64,000 nt of DNA, from assembly GCF_013141775.1 (NCBI RefSeq), contig NZ_WHOB01000059.1, forward strand, positions 186,001-250,000, written 5' to 3'. The notes beneath the pieces were generated by a model. It did no database searches. It was not told where the DNA came from and saw only the letters and a list, made by a program, of their open reading frames with translations. The first letter of the stretch is position 1. The number at the start of each line of letters is the position of its first letter. Shown here in pieces: positions 9,761 to 18,125 of the stretch. A program made the translations under genes and the position numbers. Source of the stretch: Paenibacillus phytohabitans. GTDB taxonomy: Bacteria; Bacillota; Bacilli; Paenibacillales; Paenibacillaceae.

Positions 9761-9832
9761 TTCCCTCGCTGCGACACATTGTATTCGGTTTTTCGCATAC
9801 ATTAGGCTCGGTTACCCTCGCTGCGACACATT
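9761..9832. repeat. Copy of the 52-bp family A repeat in the 9518-10057 spacer
   Basis: The 540-base spacer holds no gene. CCTCGCTGCGACACATT occurs at 9764 and again at 9816, exactly 52 bases apart. Between them lies TGTATTCGGTTTTTCGCATACATT, given here only as a relative of the 20812-21050 units, with one mismatch in the hairpin. A separate hairpin ATCGCCC-TGA-GGGCGAT lies at 9719-9735. I see no convincing promoter for the binding-protein gene. Confidence 0.7.
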
Positions 9833-9954
9833 TCTTTTACAGCTCATTTCCTCCACAACTCACTGCTGGAATCTCATCAAACATCGCGTAATTTTCCGGC
9901 ATGATTTCTTAAACTACATAATAAAACGGTTGATCAGATACCACCCAGTACATC

Positions 9955-9995
9955 AAAAAAAGCTGCCCCACCGGCATAATCACCAGGGAACAGCT
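9955..9995 (-). terminator. Intrinsic terminator of the APH-fold kinase gene
   Basis: On the minus strand AGCTGTTCC pairs with GGGGCAGCT (two G-U pairs) and is followed by seven T. It lies about 60 bases past the kinase stop codon. Confidence 0.7.
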
Positions 9996-10057
9996 GATAT
10001 TGAAGAAGCAGACCGCAAAGGGCTCTGCTATTTATTAAGTACAACTGGACGCTGCCC

Positions 10058-11080
10058 TCACTCTATCACGAAGGGTTCGATGCGTCTGAACAAAAAACGC
10101 TCACCCTGCAGATATTCTCTCAGATAAGCCAGTGCATACGGCTGTTCTTCCCGCAGACCGGGGATTTCATCCGGATTAGAGATGTGATGGCTGTAATTTC
10201 CGATCATGATCATAACGAAGAAGCATTCCAGCTTCCGTTCATAATCCGGCTCCAGCTCCCGGACACTGCTATAGCCCTGGATCAGGCTGCCGCGCTGCCC
10301 GGGGGAGAGCTCCAGCAATGCGGCGGCCATATCATAGAGGAAATATCCGTATCCGCAGCGGCCGAAATCGATCGCACGCGGCTCGCCTTGGTCAAAAACA
10401 ACATTTCCGCTATGTAAATCTCCGTGAATCAAACCGTAGCTGCTGGAGTCAGGCTGGATGGCTTCGAGATCAGTCCGTATTTTTGCGGCAGCAGCCTGAT
10501 AGAGCTTCCATTGTTCCTCCGTTACCATTACCGCGTGATGCTCCTCCAGCTTGCTCCACTCCAGCTTGAAGCTGGCTGCTCCCCATACCGGACGAGTGAA
10601 GCCGGCAGACGGAACGAACGGTGTACCCGCTTCGTGCATACCGGCAAGCATTTTCCCCATCCTGAAGATATGATCATCCGGCAGATTGCCCTCTACAAAC
10701 TCACCTTCCACCCAGTGCATCACCGTTACCCAGGCAAGCTGCCGCTCTTCGCTTCCAGTCTCCAGGATATAGCCGCCGCCGGAACTGGCCAATCCTTGCG
10801 GGACCACAAAGCCCGCCGTCTGATTGAGATACCGGGTCCATTCCAGCTCCGACAGGATCTCCTCCCGGCTGAAGCGCTCACCATGAATCCGCAGCAGAAA
10901 GCTGCCGGAATCTTCTGTCTCAATCCGGAAGGTGACGCTATCCGACATCCCGATAAGCTCAATCCTGTTCCATTCCAGATCATACTCTGCCAATGCCCTG
11001 AGTGCTATATTCCTGCCCGATCTCCAGAGGGACCGAGAGGGCTCACCCGTAATTCCGCTCCATAAACTATGTTCCGTCAT
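10058..11080 (-). CDS. Aminoglycoside phosphotransferase / choline kinase-fold protein
   Basis: A 340-residue APH-fold kinase. The catalytic loop reads LIHGDLHSGN and the metal-binding Asp lies in AIDFGRCGYG. These are the hallmarks of the APH/homoserine kinase/CotS superfamily (PF01636). I start it at the ATG preceded by GGGAGG at seven bases. A longer in-frame extension to 11230 would run through the terminator of the upstream gene and reads like non-coding sequence. Substrates in this superfamily range from aminoglycosides to choline, homoserine and sugars, so the substrate stays open. Nothing in the neighbourhood suggests a resistance cassette. Confidence 0.88.
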   Translation of the reverse strand: MTEHSLWSGITGEPSRSLWRSGRNIALRALAEYDLEWNRIELIGMSDSVTFRIETEDSGSFLLRIHGERFSREEILSELEWTRYLNQTAGFVVPQGLASSGGGYILETGSEERQLAWVTVMHWVEGEFVEGNLPDDHIFRMGKMLAGMHEAGTPFVPSAGFTRPVWGAASFKLEWSKLEEHHAVMVTEEQWKLYQAAAAKIRTDLEAIQPDSSSYGLIHGDLHSGNVVFDQGEPRAIDFGRCGYGYFLYDMAAALLELSPGQRGSLIQGYSSVRELEPDYERKLECFFVMIMIGNYSHHISNPDEIPGLREEQPYALAYLREYLQGERFLFRRIEPFVIE

Positions 11081-11170
11081 CTTCCTGCCTCCCGCATATG
11101 TATGTCTGTAATTATATGGGCGGCTCACCGGAAGGACATAGATAATAAACAGCTGCAATTCATTTTTTGC

Positions 11171-11199
11171 ACAAAAAAAGAAAGAGTCCTGTTCGACTC
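11171..11199 (-). terminator. Intrinsic terminator of the CD3324-like gene
   Basis: On the minus strand GAGTC-GAACAG-GACTC is followed by TTTCTTTTTTT. It lies just past the stop codon at 11227 and argues against any long N-terminal extension of the kinase. Confidence 0.75.
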
Positions 11200-11226
11200 C
11201 TTCTCTCATTTCAATATAAGTGCTGC

Positions 11227-11499
11227 TCATATCTGCTTGCTTCCATATACAATCTTCTTGATGCTGTCACCCGACAGGCAAAATTGCTCGGCAAGCTCGG
11301 TTACGCTTAAGCCTCCGGCATAATGGTCACGAATGGACTGGTTCCGGGCCGTCAGATAGGTTCTGCCGCCTGAGTTCTCCCCCCACCGTTTCCGTTGTCC
11401 CTCGGGCTTGCGGATGTAGAGCATCCCGCCCTGCATATATTTCTGTACTTCCTGCAGCAACTGCTGCGGTAATACCAGATCTGCATTTACATATTTCAT
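11227..11499 (-). CDS. CD3324-like small helix-turn-helix protein
   Basis: A 90-residue basic protein beginning MKYVNADLVLPQQLLQEVQ, with GGMLYIRKPEGQRKRWGENS in the middle. A C-terminal helix-turn-helix-like region reads LSVTELAEQFCLSGDSIKKI. This pattern matches the CD3324 family of small Firmicutes proteins (Mor-like fold), whose function is not established. AAAGGAG lies nine bases before the ATG. It has its own terminator at 11171-11199, so it is a single-gene unit. A DNA-binding role is inferred from the C-terminal helices only. Confidence 0.85.
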   Translation of the reverse strand: MKYVNADLVLPQQLLQEVQKYMQGGMLYIRKPEGQRKRWGENSGGRTYLTARNQSIRDHYAGGLSVTELAEQFCLSGDSIKKIVYGSKQI

Positions 11500-11538
11500 A
11501 TAGCTCCGCTCCTTTAAAGTAGTGAACTTGTAAAGGCA

Positions 11539-11649
11539 GCAAAGTCTATAGAACAGACCATTTTATGCGGCAAATCGTTGCAGCGGAGACTTGCTATCAG
11601 CTCTACACAACAACCACTGCCATGTCGTCCATAGACTTTGCGTAGAGCT
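11539..11649. other. Interlocked inverted repeats, possible H-type pseudoknot
   Basis: Two perfect inverted repeats interleave. GCAAAGTCTAT (11539-11549) pairs with ATAGACTTTGC (11631-11641), and AGCTCTAC (11599-11606) pairs with GTAGAGCT (11642-11649). One arm of the second repeat lies inside the loop of the first and the other directly outside it, which is the geometry of an H-type pseudoknot. It could be a structured RNA, a cruciform-type site or the relic of a mobile element. The rest of the 11500-12032 spacer shows a REP-like segment around 11885-12005 and no convincing gene. Confidence 0.5.
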
Positions 11650-11667
11650 GAGCATTAATCTTCTCAT
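11563..11667 (-). CDS. Possible 34-residue small protein
   Basis: A short frame starting MRRLMLSSTQSLWTTW, with a near-perfect ribosome site AAGGAGG exactly seven bases before the ATG. I do not recognise the product. It contains a hydrophobic, Trp-rich centre. It overlaps the interlocked inverted repeats at 11539-11649, so the sequence may instead be selected as RNA or DNA structure. A second overlapping frame reads KINAQLYAKSMDDMAVVVV and stops, which might be the relic of a longer gene. Evidence for translation is only the ribosome site. Confidence 0.25.
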   Translation of the reverse strand: MRRLMLSSTQSLWTTWQWLLCRADSKSPLQRFAA

Positions 11668-12032
11668 GAAGCGTCCTCCTTCCATTATCTGACTTGGATT
11701 ATAATTAATATAGCATACTCGAACCTCAATTTTCCTGCAAAAAACTCCTGAATCCTGCGTATACGATGAGCGGTGCCTCGATTAACTATTAATAGCTTTG
11801 GGACATTTCTGACAGATTGTTTCTTTGTAGGATCAACGTGAGCACTTGGGTGGACGCTGTGCGAACGGCCCGTCGTACCAATCGCTGTGCTCGTAAGATT
11901 TTTTTTCGTTTCCCTTAGCGGTGGAAATCGGAAGACCAAGGTGAACGCTAACGATTTTCCGCAGGTCAGTCCGTCCTCTCCGCTGTTTAAGCGGGATACG
12001 AATTTCAATCTTAACGGATGCGCGGCACCAAC

Positions 12033-12066
12033 AAAAAAAGGGACCCCGCCAGCGTCCGGCGGGGTC
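12033..12066 (-). terminator. Intrinsic terminator of the chemotaxis receptor gene
   Basis: GACCCCGCC (12042-12050) pairs with GGCGGGGTC (12058-12066) around a seven-base loop. Read on the minus strand it is followed by CCTTTTTTT. Confidence 0.9.
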
Positions 12067-12156
12067 TAAGTTATATTAAAGGGGGGTTATGTGATTAATA
12101 TATACCCCGAAGCTTAAAATCAGATGAAGCGCGGGTAAAAATCTGCTGAAACCGGC

Positions 12157-14190
12157 TTAGATTTTGAACTTCTCTACCAGGACCTGCATCTCCTTGGCGC
12201 TCTGCGTATTCTCATCAGCCATGGTGGCCTCATGGAAGGTCTTCTCCACAATATCCGCCGTCTTCTCGGCGATATCCTGCACACCAATCGCGCCCTCGTT
12301 CACGGTAGCCGCCACTTCATTGACGGCGATGGCGATGCTGGATACCGTTTCGTTCAGGTGATCGGCTGCCTCCTCGAACTGGTTCATCAGCTCGTTAATC
12401 GTGGAAGCATCGCTGTTATACTGCTGGCTGACCTCGGTCAGCCGCTCATAATCGCCCAGCACATTCTGGTCAATGAACGTCAGCATCGCTTCGGAATGCT
12501 CGATCATCTGCTCTACGGAGCTGTAGACATTCTTGACGACGCCCTGGATGCCTGCCGCAGTCTCCGACGACTTCTCGGCCAGCTTGCGGATTTCACCCGC
12601 TACAACAGCGAATCCACGGCCCGCATCCCCTGCCCGTGCAGCTTCAATTGCAGCATTGAGGGCCAGCAGATTCGTCTGGCTTGTAATGGAGAGAATCGTA
12701 TCCGCCAGCACATTGATCTCGTTGATGGCTCCCGATTGCTCTATAGCTTTCTGCATCTCACCACGGACCGAGCCGTAGATCTGTTTGGCATTCTCGGTGG
12801 ATGTGACCGCATCATGCTGAAGCGCCAATGCACGCTCCGTAATCTGGCCGGATACACCGGAGCCTTCTTTTACCCGGGTGGAGATCATTCTGACATTGTT
12901 CTCAATCTCATGAATCGCTGCCGTCATCTCCTGGGTAGATGCCGCCGTTTCTTCCATTCCTGCCGACAGCTGCTCCGTAGTGGCTGAATTATCATGCGCA
13001 TTCTCTCTGACGTCGATGGACAGCTTCTCCAGCATCTCCGCATTATCCAGCACTTTCGAGGAAATCGAGATCAGGCTTCCGGCCATCTCACGCAGAACGG
13101 CGCGGGTATGGAACATTGCCTTGGCAATGGTGCCTGTCTCATCTTTATTTTTGGTGAGGTATTCATACTGGTTGTCATACTTCAGATCCAGCTCCGCGGT
13201 GCGGTTAATAAGCTGGGTAAGCTTGATAATCGGTGAGGAGATACGGGTAGCTACAGTAACCCCAATCAACAGCGTAAGCAGCAGGCTGCCCACTCCGAGT
13301 AGAATAATAAAATTCGTCATTTTCTGTACAGGCAGCATGATCTCCTCCAGATCTCCGGTCAGTACCAGGGTCCAGTGAGTCTCCGGGAGAACGGTGAACG
13401 CCGCTTTTTTCTCCGCGCCTTCATACGTGTACTGCACCGTTCCATCCGGTACGGTCTCGCCCACCTTCACACGCTCCACAACAGCTTTGATCGCTGCATT
13501 CTCAACCACGGAACCGATCTTCGTCTCATCCGGATGGTAGAGGATATTGCCGGTTTCGTCCACCAGATAGGCGTAAGATGAAGGTGCATTGGTCACCTTC
13601 GCATCGGCCAGATACTTAATAATACTGTTCGCATTAACCGCCGAAGCGACGAAACCTATCATCTTGCCCCCGCTCTTTACAGGATGAACAAAGGCCAATA
13701 CATAAGCTCCGGTGGATTTGGATTTCAAGGTCTCACTGACGACAGCTTCACCTGTCTTGAATACATTCTTCGTGTAGTTTCTTTCGCTGAAATCGGTGCC
13801 AACCAGCTTGGTATCACTGTCTGCAACCGCAACTCCCTTCATATCAACTACAAACATATGCTCAAGGTTGCCAGCATCCTTGACTAAGCCCTGAAGCTTC
13901 ACATTCACTTCATTCTGCAGTGCATCTCCGGTAGTAAGTTCGCCGTTCCCGGCTTGAAGCAGCAGTTCCGCGATTTCGCTTTCACCTGCAACGAGCTGCA
14001 TGCTCCGCTTCTCTTTATCGATCATTGCCGCAATAGTCTGCGCTTTGTTAGTGTTTACTTGTGCCATAGAAGATTCAGTCAGATTCAAGATGGTGCCAGT
14101 GGACTTGGTGTACGTAAAAATCCCCATTAATGCTGTAGAAATTAGTGTAACGACAATCATCATAACCGATAGCTTCATACGAATCTTCAT
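12157..14190 (-). CDS. Methyl-accepting chemotaxis protein with double-Cache sensor
   Basis: A 677-residue receptor. A membrane segment spans about residues 8-28, then comes an extracytoplasmic region of about 250 residues with dCache-like features (DETGNILYHPDETKIG). A second membrane segment lies near 285-308, followed by HAMP. The long cytoplasmic coiled coil has the conserved hairpin tip around TSQTNLLALNAAIEAARAG. dCache sensors bind amino acids, organic acids or similar small molecules. No che genes are nearby; the receptor is monocistronic with its own terminator at 12033-12066. A SigD-like promoter precedes it, consistent with motility-type control. Confidence 0.96.
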   Translation of the reverse strand: MKIRMKLSVMMIVVTLISTALMGIFTYTKSTGTILNLTESSMAQVNTNKAQTIAAMIDKEKRSMQLVAGESEIAELLLQAGNGELTTGDALQNEVNVKLQGLVKDAGNLEHMFVVDMKGVAVADSDTKLVGTDFSERNYTKNVFKTGEAVVSETLKSKSTGAYVLAFVHPVKSGGKMIGFVASAVNANSIIKYLADAKVTNAPSSYAYLVDETGNILYHPDETKIGSVVENAAIKAVVERVKVGETVPDGTVQYTYEGAEKKAAFTVLPETHWTLVLTGDLEEIMLPVQKMTNFIILLGVGSLLLTLLIGVTVATRISSPIIKLTQLINRTAELDLKYDNQYEYLTKNKDETGTIAKAMFHTRAVLREMAGSLISISSKVLDNAEMLEKLSIDVRENAHDNSATTEQLSAGMEETAASTQEMTAAIHEIENNVRMISTRVKEGSGVSGQITERALALQHDAVTSTENAKQIYGSVRGEMQKAIEQSGAINEINVLADTILSITSQTNLLALNAAIEAARAGDAGRGFAVVAGEIRKLAEKSSETAAGIQGVVKNVYSSVEQMIEHSEAMLTFIDQNVLGDYERLTEVSQQYNSDASTINELMNQFEEAADHLNETVSSIAIAVNEVAATVNEGAIGVQDIAEKTADIVEKTFHEATMADENTQSAKEMQVLVEKFKI

Positions 14191-14267
14191 AGTTTTCTAC
14201 ACCCTTCCGCCTTTATCTAATCCACTAGTACCTAAACAGCTAAAAACTGTAACATTTATTACAATTA

Positions 14268-14295
14268 CTATCGGATTTCCCACAGAAATAATTAA
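14268..14295 (-). promoter_or_regulatory. SigD-like promoter for the chemotaxis receptor
   Basis: On the minus strand TTAA is followed after 16 bases by TCCGATAG, about 78 bases upstream of the ATG. This resembles the SigD consensus TAAA-N15-GCCGATAT used for motility and chemotaxis genes in Firmicutes. Two positions differ from consensus. Confidence 0.4.
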
Positions 14296-14379
14296 TATTC
14301 CTAGACGAATTTTCGGAAATAATATCGCATTTTGTCGAATCATAGTGAAATATAACTATTTTTATTTCTTTTCAGCCCG

Positions 14380-14437
14380 AAAAACCCGCAAGTCCCCCAG
14401 CCGCTTACAGCGGTACCGAACAAGGAGGAATTGCGGG
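14380..14437 (-). terminator. Branched terminator-like structure after the BASS transporter gene
   Basis: CCCGCAA (14431-14437 on the transcript side) pairs with TTGCGGG (14385-14391) around an inner hairpin CCGCT-GTA-AGCGG, then TTTTT follows on the minus strand. It lies 15 bases after the stop codon. Confidence 0.55.
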
Positions 14438-14451
14438 ATTCCAGGTAACGT

Positions 14452-15486
14452 TTATAACGAAATGCGACCCTCGGCAGGAGTGACCTTTGGCCCTCCCAGG
14501 GATTCCGCCTTCAGTCCGGCCTGCAACAGACGTTTGGCCCGGCTGCGGATGAACATGCCGGAGCAGGCAGCCAGAATCTGCTGGAACAGCATACCTGAAA
14601 TCACGGGCAGGGCAACGGCTGGCGGAAAGTATTTCACTGCCAGTACCGCACCTGCACTCAGATTGCGCATACCGGAGTTGAACTGAACGGCAACAGTATT
14701 CTCATAATCCCAGCGGAAACGGCGTGAGACTACAGCACCGATGACATAACCCAGTAAGACTGTGACGAAGGTAACGGCAATAATCAGGACCAGCTTGCCA
14801 TCCGGATGCTTCAGATAACGGGCAATGCTAGCGCCATTGATCGACACAACGATGAACAGGCCTACTTTGACAAACGGCGCCAGCGGCGGTCCGCAGACTG
14901 CCGTAACCTTGCCTTTGCTGAACTGATTGAGCAGCATCCCCGCTACGGACGGCAGCACCACCATGTAGAGCAGGCCCCGCATCATCTCCCCAATCTCAAT
15001 CTGCACACTCGCCCCCATCAGCAGATACAACGTGCCGGGTACAACCAGCGGAGAGAGCAGTGTATCGATCAGGATCAGCGCCAGCGTAAGAGCAACATTC
15101 CCGCCATGCATCGACACCCAGACCACACTGACCACACCGGTCGGAATGGCGAACAGCAGCACATACCCTGTAACTGTATACGGATCTCCCGGGAAAAAGG
15201 CCATCGCTGCCAGCCAGCCGATCAGCGGCATCACAATATGCAGAATAATCAGCAGGATGATCAGCTTCTGCGGTTTAGCCAACACTGCCAGCAAGTCACG
15301 GAAATTAGATTTCAGACTGCCGATCAGCGTCATAAAAGCAAAAATCCACGGCACCAGCCAGGTAAACGGCAGCAGCGCCGCCTCGTTAAGCACACCAACC
15401 ACAATGGCTGTAGGTGTGAGCAGCGGCATGATTTTCTCAAGCACAACATTGGAAGATATTAATCCGCGTCTTATTGCACTAAGCAT
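14452..15486 (-). CDS. BASS (bile acid:sodium symporter) family transporter
   Basis: A 344-residue integral membrane protein with about nine to ten hydrophobic segments. Typical SBF/BASS features include the polar motif around FAIPTGVVSVVWVSMHGGN and a second around VQFNSGMRNLSAG. The family (PF01758) carries organic anions such as pantoate, pyruvate or sulfonated compounds with sodium; bile acid is unlikely in a soil bacterium. I start it at the ATG after AGAGGGA, which removes 11 residues of an alternative longer form. It stands alone between the receptor and the RhaT-like gene, so its substrate is not indicated. Confidence 0.88.
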   Translation of the reverse strand: MLSAIRRGLISSNVVLEKIMPLLTPTAIVVGVLNEAALLPFTWLVPWIFAFMTLIGSLKSNFRDLLAVLAKPQKLIILLIILHIVMPLIGWLAAMAFFPGDPYTVTGYVLLFAIPTGVVSVVWVSMHGGNVALTLALILIDTLLSPLVVPGTLYLLMGASVQIEIGEMMRGLLYMVVLPSVAGMLLNQFSKGKVTAVCGPPLAPFVKVGLFIVVSINGASIARYLKHPDGKLVLIIAVTFVTVLLGYVIGAVVSRRFRWDYENTVAVQFNSGMRNLSAGAVLAVKYFPPAVALPVISGMLFQQILAACSGMFIRSRAKRLLQAGLKAESLGGPKVTPAEGRISL

Positions 15487-15621
15487 GTTGTATCCCTCTA
15501 TGTATGGCGGGTCACACATTCCTTCTCTGCAGATTTCTTGGTCTTGGTTAACACCTCTAATGAAATCATAACAGAACCAAGCCGCCCGGAAGAGTGGAAA
15601 ATTGCCAATTTGCGGAATATC

Positions 15622-16632
15622 CTACGCCATGCTGTTGGCGATCCCCACCACAATCCAGGACAGAATCAATATTATATTCCCCCACAGCAGCAGCTTCTTG
15701 GGAGCAGCGAACCCTTTCCACTCTCCGTCCTTAAGTCCCCAGGCATTGCTGATGATCAGCGACAATCCGTTGAAGGCAAGCCAGCCCACGACAGAGCCTA
15801 GCGGACCGAGTAATGCGGTTGCCTTGGCATAGACACCGAGTGCCAGGAACCAGACTGCAGCGGTTAACAGCGCCTTGCCGTAGGCCGGGCCTGCACCTTT
15901 GGCGAAATAATCCTTATAGGTCCGGTTCTTGATTAACAGGATAAAAGCATACGCGAAGTTAGCGATGAAGCCGCCGGACAGCGTAATTACCCAGGAAATA
16001 AGATTGGCGCTAATCCTGGCTGTTCCATCGGCAACGGCAATATCCGCCGCCTGACTCGCATAGGAGAAGCCGATATTCATCGCAGCAGAGCCTAGCCCGG
16101 CAGCTGAAGCGATAATCAGGCCTTTGGTCAGGTTGCTGCCGGAGCTTGTCCCTTGGCCGGAAGCGGTGATGATCTTTTCTTTGAGCAGGCCGGCCTTGGT
16201 AATCACGGCAACACCCGCCAGCATAATTGCTGTGCCGGTCAGCAGTACCGTAAATGAGCCAGCCGCCGGGATATTACCGAAGATGAACAGCGGAATCAGC
16301 GAACCCAGCGATGCCGATATCCCCATGTTAACACCATAGGTCAGCGAGACACCGATGGAATCAATAGCCTTACCGAACATAATTGAGCTGATGCCCCACA
16401 GGAAACCGCAGAAGGAAGCCGTCCACAGCACATCAGCAGGCGTCTGCCGGATATAGCTGAAGAAGTTGGGCACTTCAATCCATGTCCAGACTACCGGAAT
16501 AATTAATATCCCTACCAGCGAGAAAATCGTCCAGAACGCTTCCCAGGAGAACGGCTGGTATTTCTTCATCCCCAGCCCGAAGCTGCCTTGGAAGCAGCAG
16601 GCCAGCAGCAATAGTAAAAACCCGTAAATCAT
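15622..16632 (-). CDS. RhaT-like sugar:proton symporter (DMT/GRP superfamily)
   Basis: A 336-residue membrane protein with about ten hydrophobic segments. It begins MIYGFLLLLLACCFQGSFG and has the conserved MFGKAIDSIGVSLTYGVNMG block of the L-rhamnose/proton symporter family. The start is the ATG after GGGAGG at eight bases; upstream in-frame codons would add 37 residues of non-membrane sequence. No rhamnose catabolic genes are adjacent, so rhamnose is the family substrate rather than a demonstrated one. Two short palindromes lie in the 110 bases upstream. Confidence 0.88.
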   Translation of the reverse strand: MIYGFLLLLLACCFQGSFGLGMKKYQPFSWEAFWTIFSLVGILIIPVVWTWIEVPNFFSYIRQTPADVLWTASFCGFLWGISSIMFGKAIDSIGVSLTYGVNMGISASLGSLIPLFIFGNIPAAGSFTVLLTGTAIMLAGVAVITKAGLLKEKIITASGQGTSSGSNLTKGLIIASAAGLGSAAMNIGFSYASQAADIAVADGTARISANLISWVITLSGGFIANFAYAFILLIKNRTYKDYFAKGAGPAYGKALLTAAVWFLALGVYAKATALLGPLGSVVGWLAFNGLSLIISNAWGLKDGEWKGFAAPKKLLLWGNIILILSWIVVGIANSMA

Positions 16633-16683
16633 GATGAAATCCTCCCAGTCCATATGTGTTATCTCTATTTCTATAGTAATGAA

Positions 16684-16743
16684 GCAGAAGGTTTCTGCAT
16701 TGTTATACAGCTCATGCTGATGATTATACATGAAAGTTTTCAT
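16684..16743 (-). promoter_or_regulatory. Two palindromes upstream of the RhaT-like gene
   Basis: GCAGAA-GGT-TTCTGC (16684-16698) and ATGAAA-GT-TTTCAT (16730-16743) are perfect-arm inverted repeats 50-110 bases upstream of the start. Their size suits repressor or activator operators. No regulator gene is adjacent. Confidence 0.35.
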
Positions 16744-16794
16744 TCATAGTTGAAATAAAGTCAGAAATACCTGTCATTCAAAGTCATTCCCAGC

Positions 16795-16831
16795 AAAAAG
16801 CAGGACCACAGCGGTTGGGCTGCAATCCTGC
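16795..16831 (-). terminator. Intrinsic terminator of the radical SAM gene
   Basis: On the minus strand GCAGGATTGCAGC pairs with GCTGTGGTCCTGC (three G-U pairs) around a six-base loop and is followed by TTTTTG. Confidence 0.88.
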
Positions 16832-16889
16832 CTGATATAATGCGTTATATCAATATCGGCTCATAAGCTCTTCTGCTGCTGCGTCCGGA

Positions 16890-17843
16890 CTATACCCCTT
16901 GCGGGAAAAGCGCATCAAGCGCCGGGCAAGGCCGCTTCTCCAGATACTTTTCGAGCGGTGCAGGCATGTTGCTGTACAGATCCTTCAGCGAGGTGCCGCT
17001 GTAAATATTGCCGATAATAACCGGGTGGCATAGCTCGGAGATCAGAATATCGCCATTGCCGTGCAGGTGAAGCTGCTTCATGCCCTCAATGCAGTGCGGG
17101 AAGTAGACACCCGGCTGTTCCTCGAACCCCATAGCCTCCATGAACCGGTCCATACATGTGAAATAGAGGGTGGTATCCGCCGGTTTACGGGCAATCAGCT
17201 CGTTCACGGCATTCTTCAGCTGTTCCCGGGCCGCGATCGCTTTCCAGCCGGTATGCCCCATAATAATGCTGTTCTGGATCTCATGCGTTCTTACACCCAT
17301 GGAATAGACATGATCGCTGATCTCGCGCATATTATCCTGTGTTTCGTTGAACAGCAGCGTTTCCAGCACCACATTTACATTTGTTTTGGCGAACATGGTG
17401 ATGTTCTCTCTGATCTTGTTATAAACGCTTGTGTGGATATTGTAGTAAGCAGAGAATGCTTCGGCAGTAGTGAAATTGAAGGATATATGTATCGTAGTCA
17501 GTCCTGCATCCACCAGCTGCCCGATCCGCTCTTCATTCAGCAGGCTGCCGTTCGAGTTCAGCTGGGTCTGAATCCCGCGGGAGGTGCAGTAAGCCACAAT
17601 GTCCACGCAGTCCTGGAACTTCAGCGTCACCTCACCGCCCGAGAGGCGCACACGCTTCAGATTAGGCAGCTCCTCCAGAATGCGGATAACCTCCTTGCCG
17701 TTAATGCTCTGTCCATCATTTCTATTGTAAGCGCAGCAGTAATCGCAGCGGAAATTGCAGTTCGAGGTGACCCCGACTTCCAGCCCCTCCAGCTCATAAG
17801 TCATCGGTTTATCCAGTTCCAGTGCTTTGTATTTCGTACTCAT
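16890..17843 (-). CDS. Radical SAM enzyme with twitch/SPASM-like C-terminus
   Basis: A 317-residue protein. The radical SAM cluster motif is CNFRCDYC (Cys29, Cys33, Cys36), followed by the SAM-binding LSGGEVTL. The barrel core resembles MoaA/PqqE-type enzymes. Near the C-terminus PHCIEGMKQLHLHGNGDILISELC carries two Cys in a twitch-like arrangement, given here as positions about 248-271, suggesting an auxiliary cluster. AGGAGG precedes the ATG at ten bases. It is a single-gene unit with a terminator and an operator-like palindrome. No maturation partner or recognised peptide precursor is adjacent, so the substrate is unknown. Confidence 0.88.
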   Translation of the reverse strand: MSTKYKALELDKPMTYELEGLEVGVTSNCNFRCDYCCAYNRNDGQSINGKEVIRILEELPNLKRVRLSGGEVTLKFQDCVDIVAYCTSRGIQTQLNSNGSLLNEERIGQLVDAGLTTIHISFNFTTAEAFSAYYNIHTSVYNKIRENITMFAKTNVNVVLETLLFNETQDNMREISDHVYSMGVRTHEIQNSIIMGHTGWKAIAAREQLKNAVNELIARKPADTTLYFTCMDRFMEAMGFEEQPGVYFPHCIEGMKQLHLHGNGDILISELCHPVIIGNIYSGTSLKDLYSNMPAPLEKYLEKRPCPALDALFPQGV

Positions 17844-17876
17844 GCTCTATAGTCCTCCTATATTTAGAATCGTCAA

Positions 17877-17902
17877 TTTAAAGGTCAACCTTTAAAATTA
17901 TA
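17877..17902 (-). promoter_or_regulatory. Promoter -10 with overlapping 20-bp palindromic operator
   Basis: On the minus strand TATAAT (17902-17897) is followed at once by TTTAAAGGT-N2-ACCTTTAAA (17896-17877), a perfect 9+9 palindrome located about where transcription should start. The radical SAM ATG is 34 bases further on. A repressor bound here would block initiation. No clear -35 hexamer was found. Confidence 0.6.
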
Positions 17903-18027
17903 CAGGTTTGCCCGTCAGGTTAATGTGACATTTGATATCGCCAAGCTGAGTATGCAAGGGGGCTGCATAACAAACAGAAGCATGGGGAGGACTCATATAA
18001 ATGAAAATATACAATTATATATTCATC

Positions 18028-18068
18028 AAAAAGACTGCCGCGTGGTCAATATCACCATACGGCAGTCT
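18028..18068 (-). terminator. Intrinsic terminator of the GH18-like gene
   Basis: AGACTGCCG (18032-18040) pairs with CGGCAGTCT (18060-18068), with an inner GTGGT/ATCAC helix. The minus-strand transcript then reads TTTTTG. Confidence 0.9.
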
Positions 18069-18125
18069 CTCTTCAGCCAGATTTAATTATAGCTATCCTT
18101 GTATAATTACTTGCAGCACCTGCTG

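Noticed and set aside
11081..11230. N-terminal extension of the APH-fold kinase
   Set aside because: It would be translated through the terminator of the CD3324-like gene, and the internal ATG has GGGAGG at the ideal distance.
11685..12008. Minus-strand 107-codon frame
   Set aside because: It lies in the REP-like spacer, has no ribosome site and low-complexity Arg/Ser/Thr content; it appears to be a by-product of the repeat.
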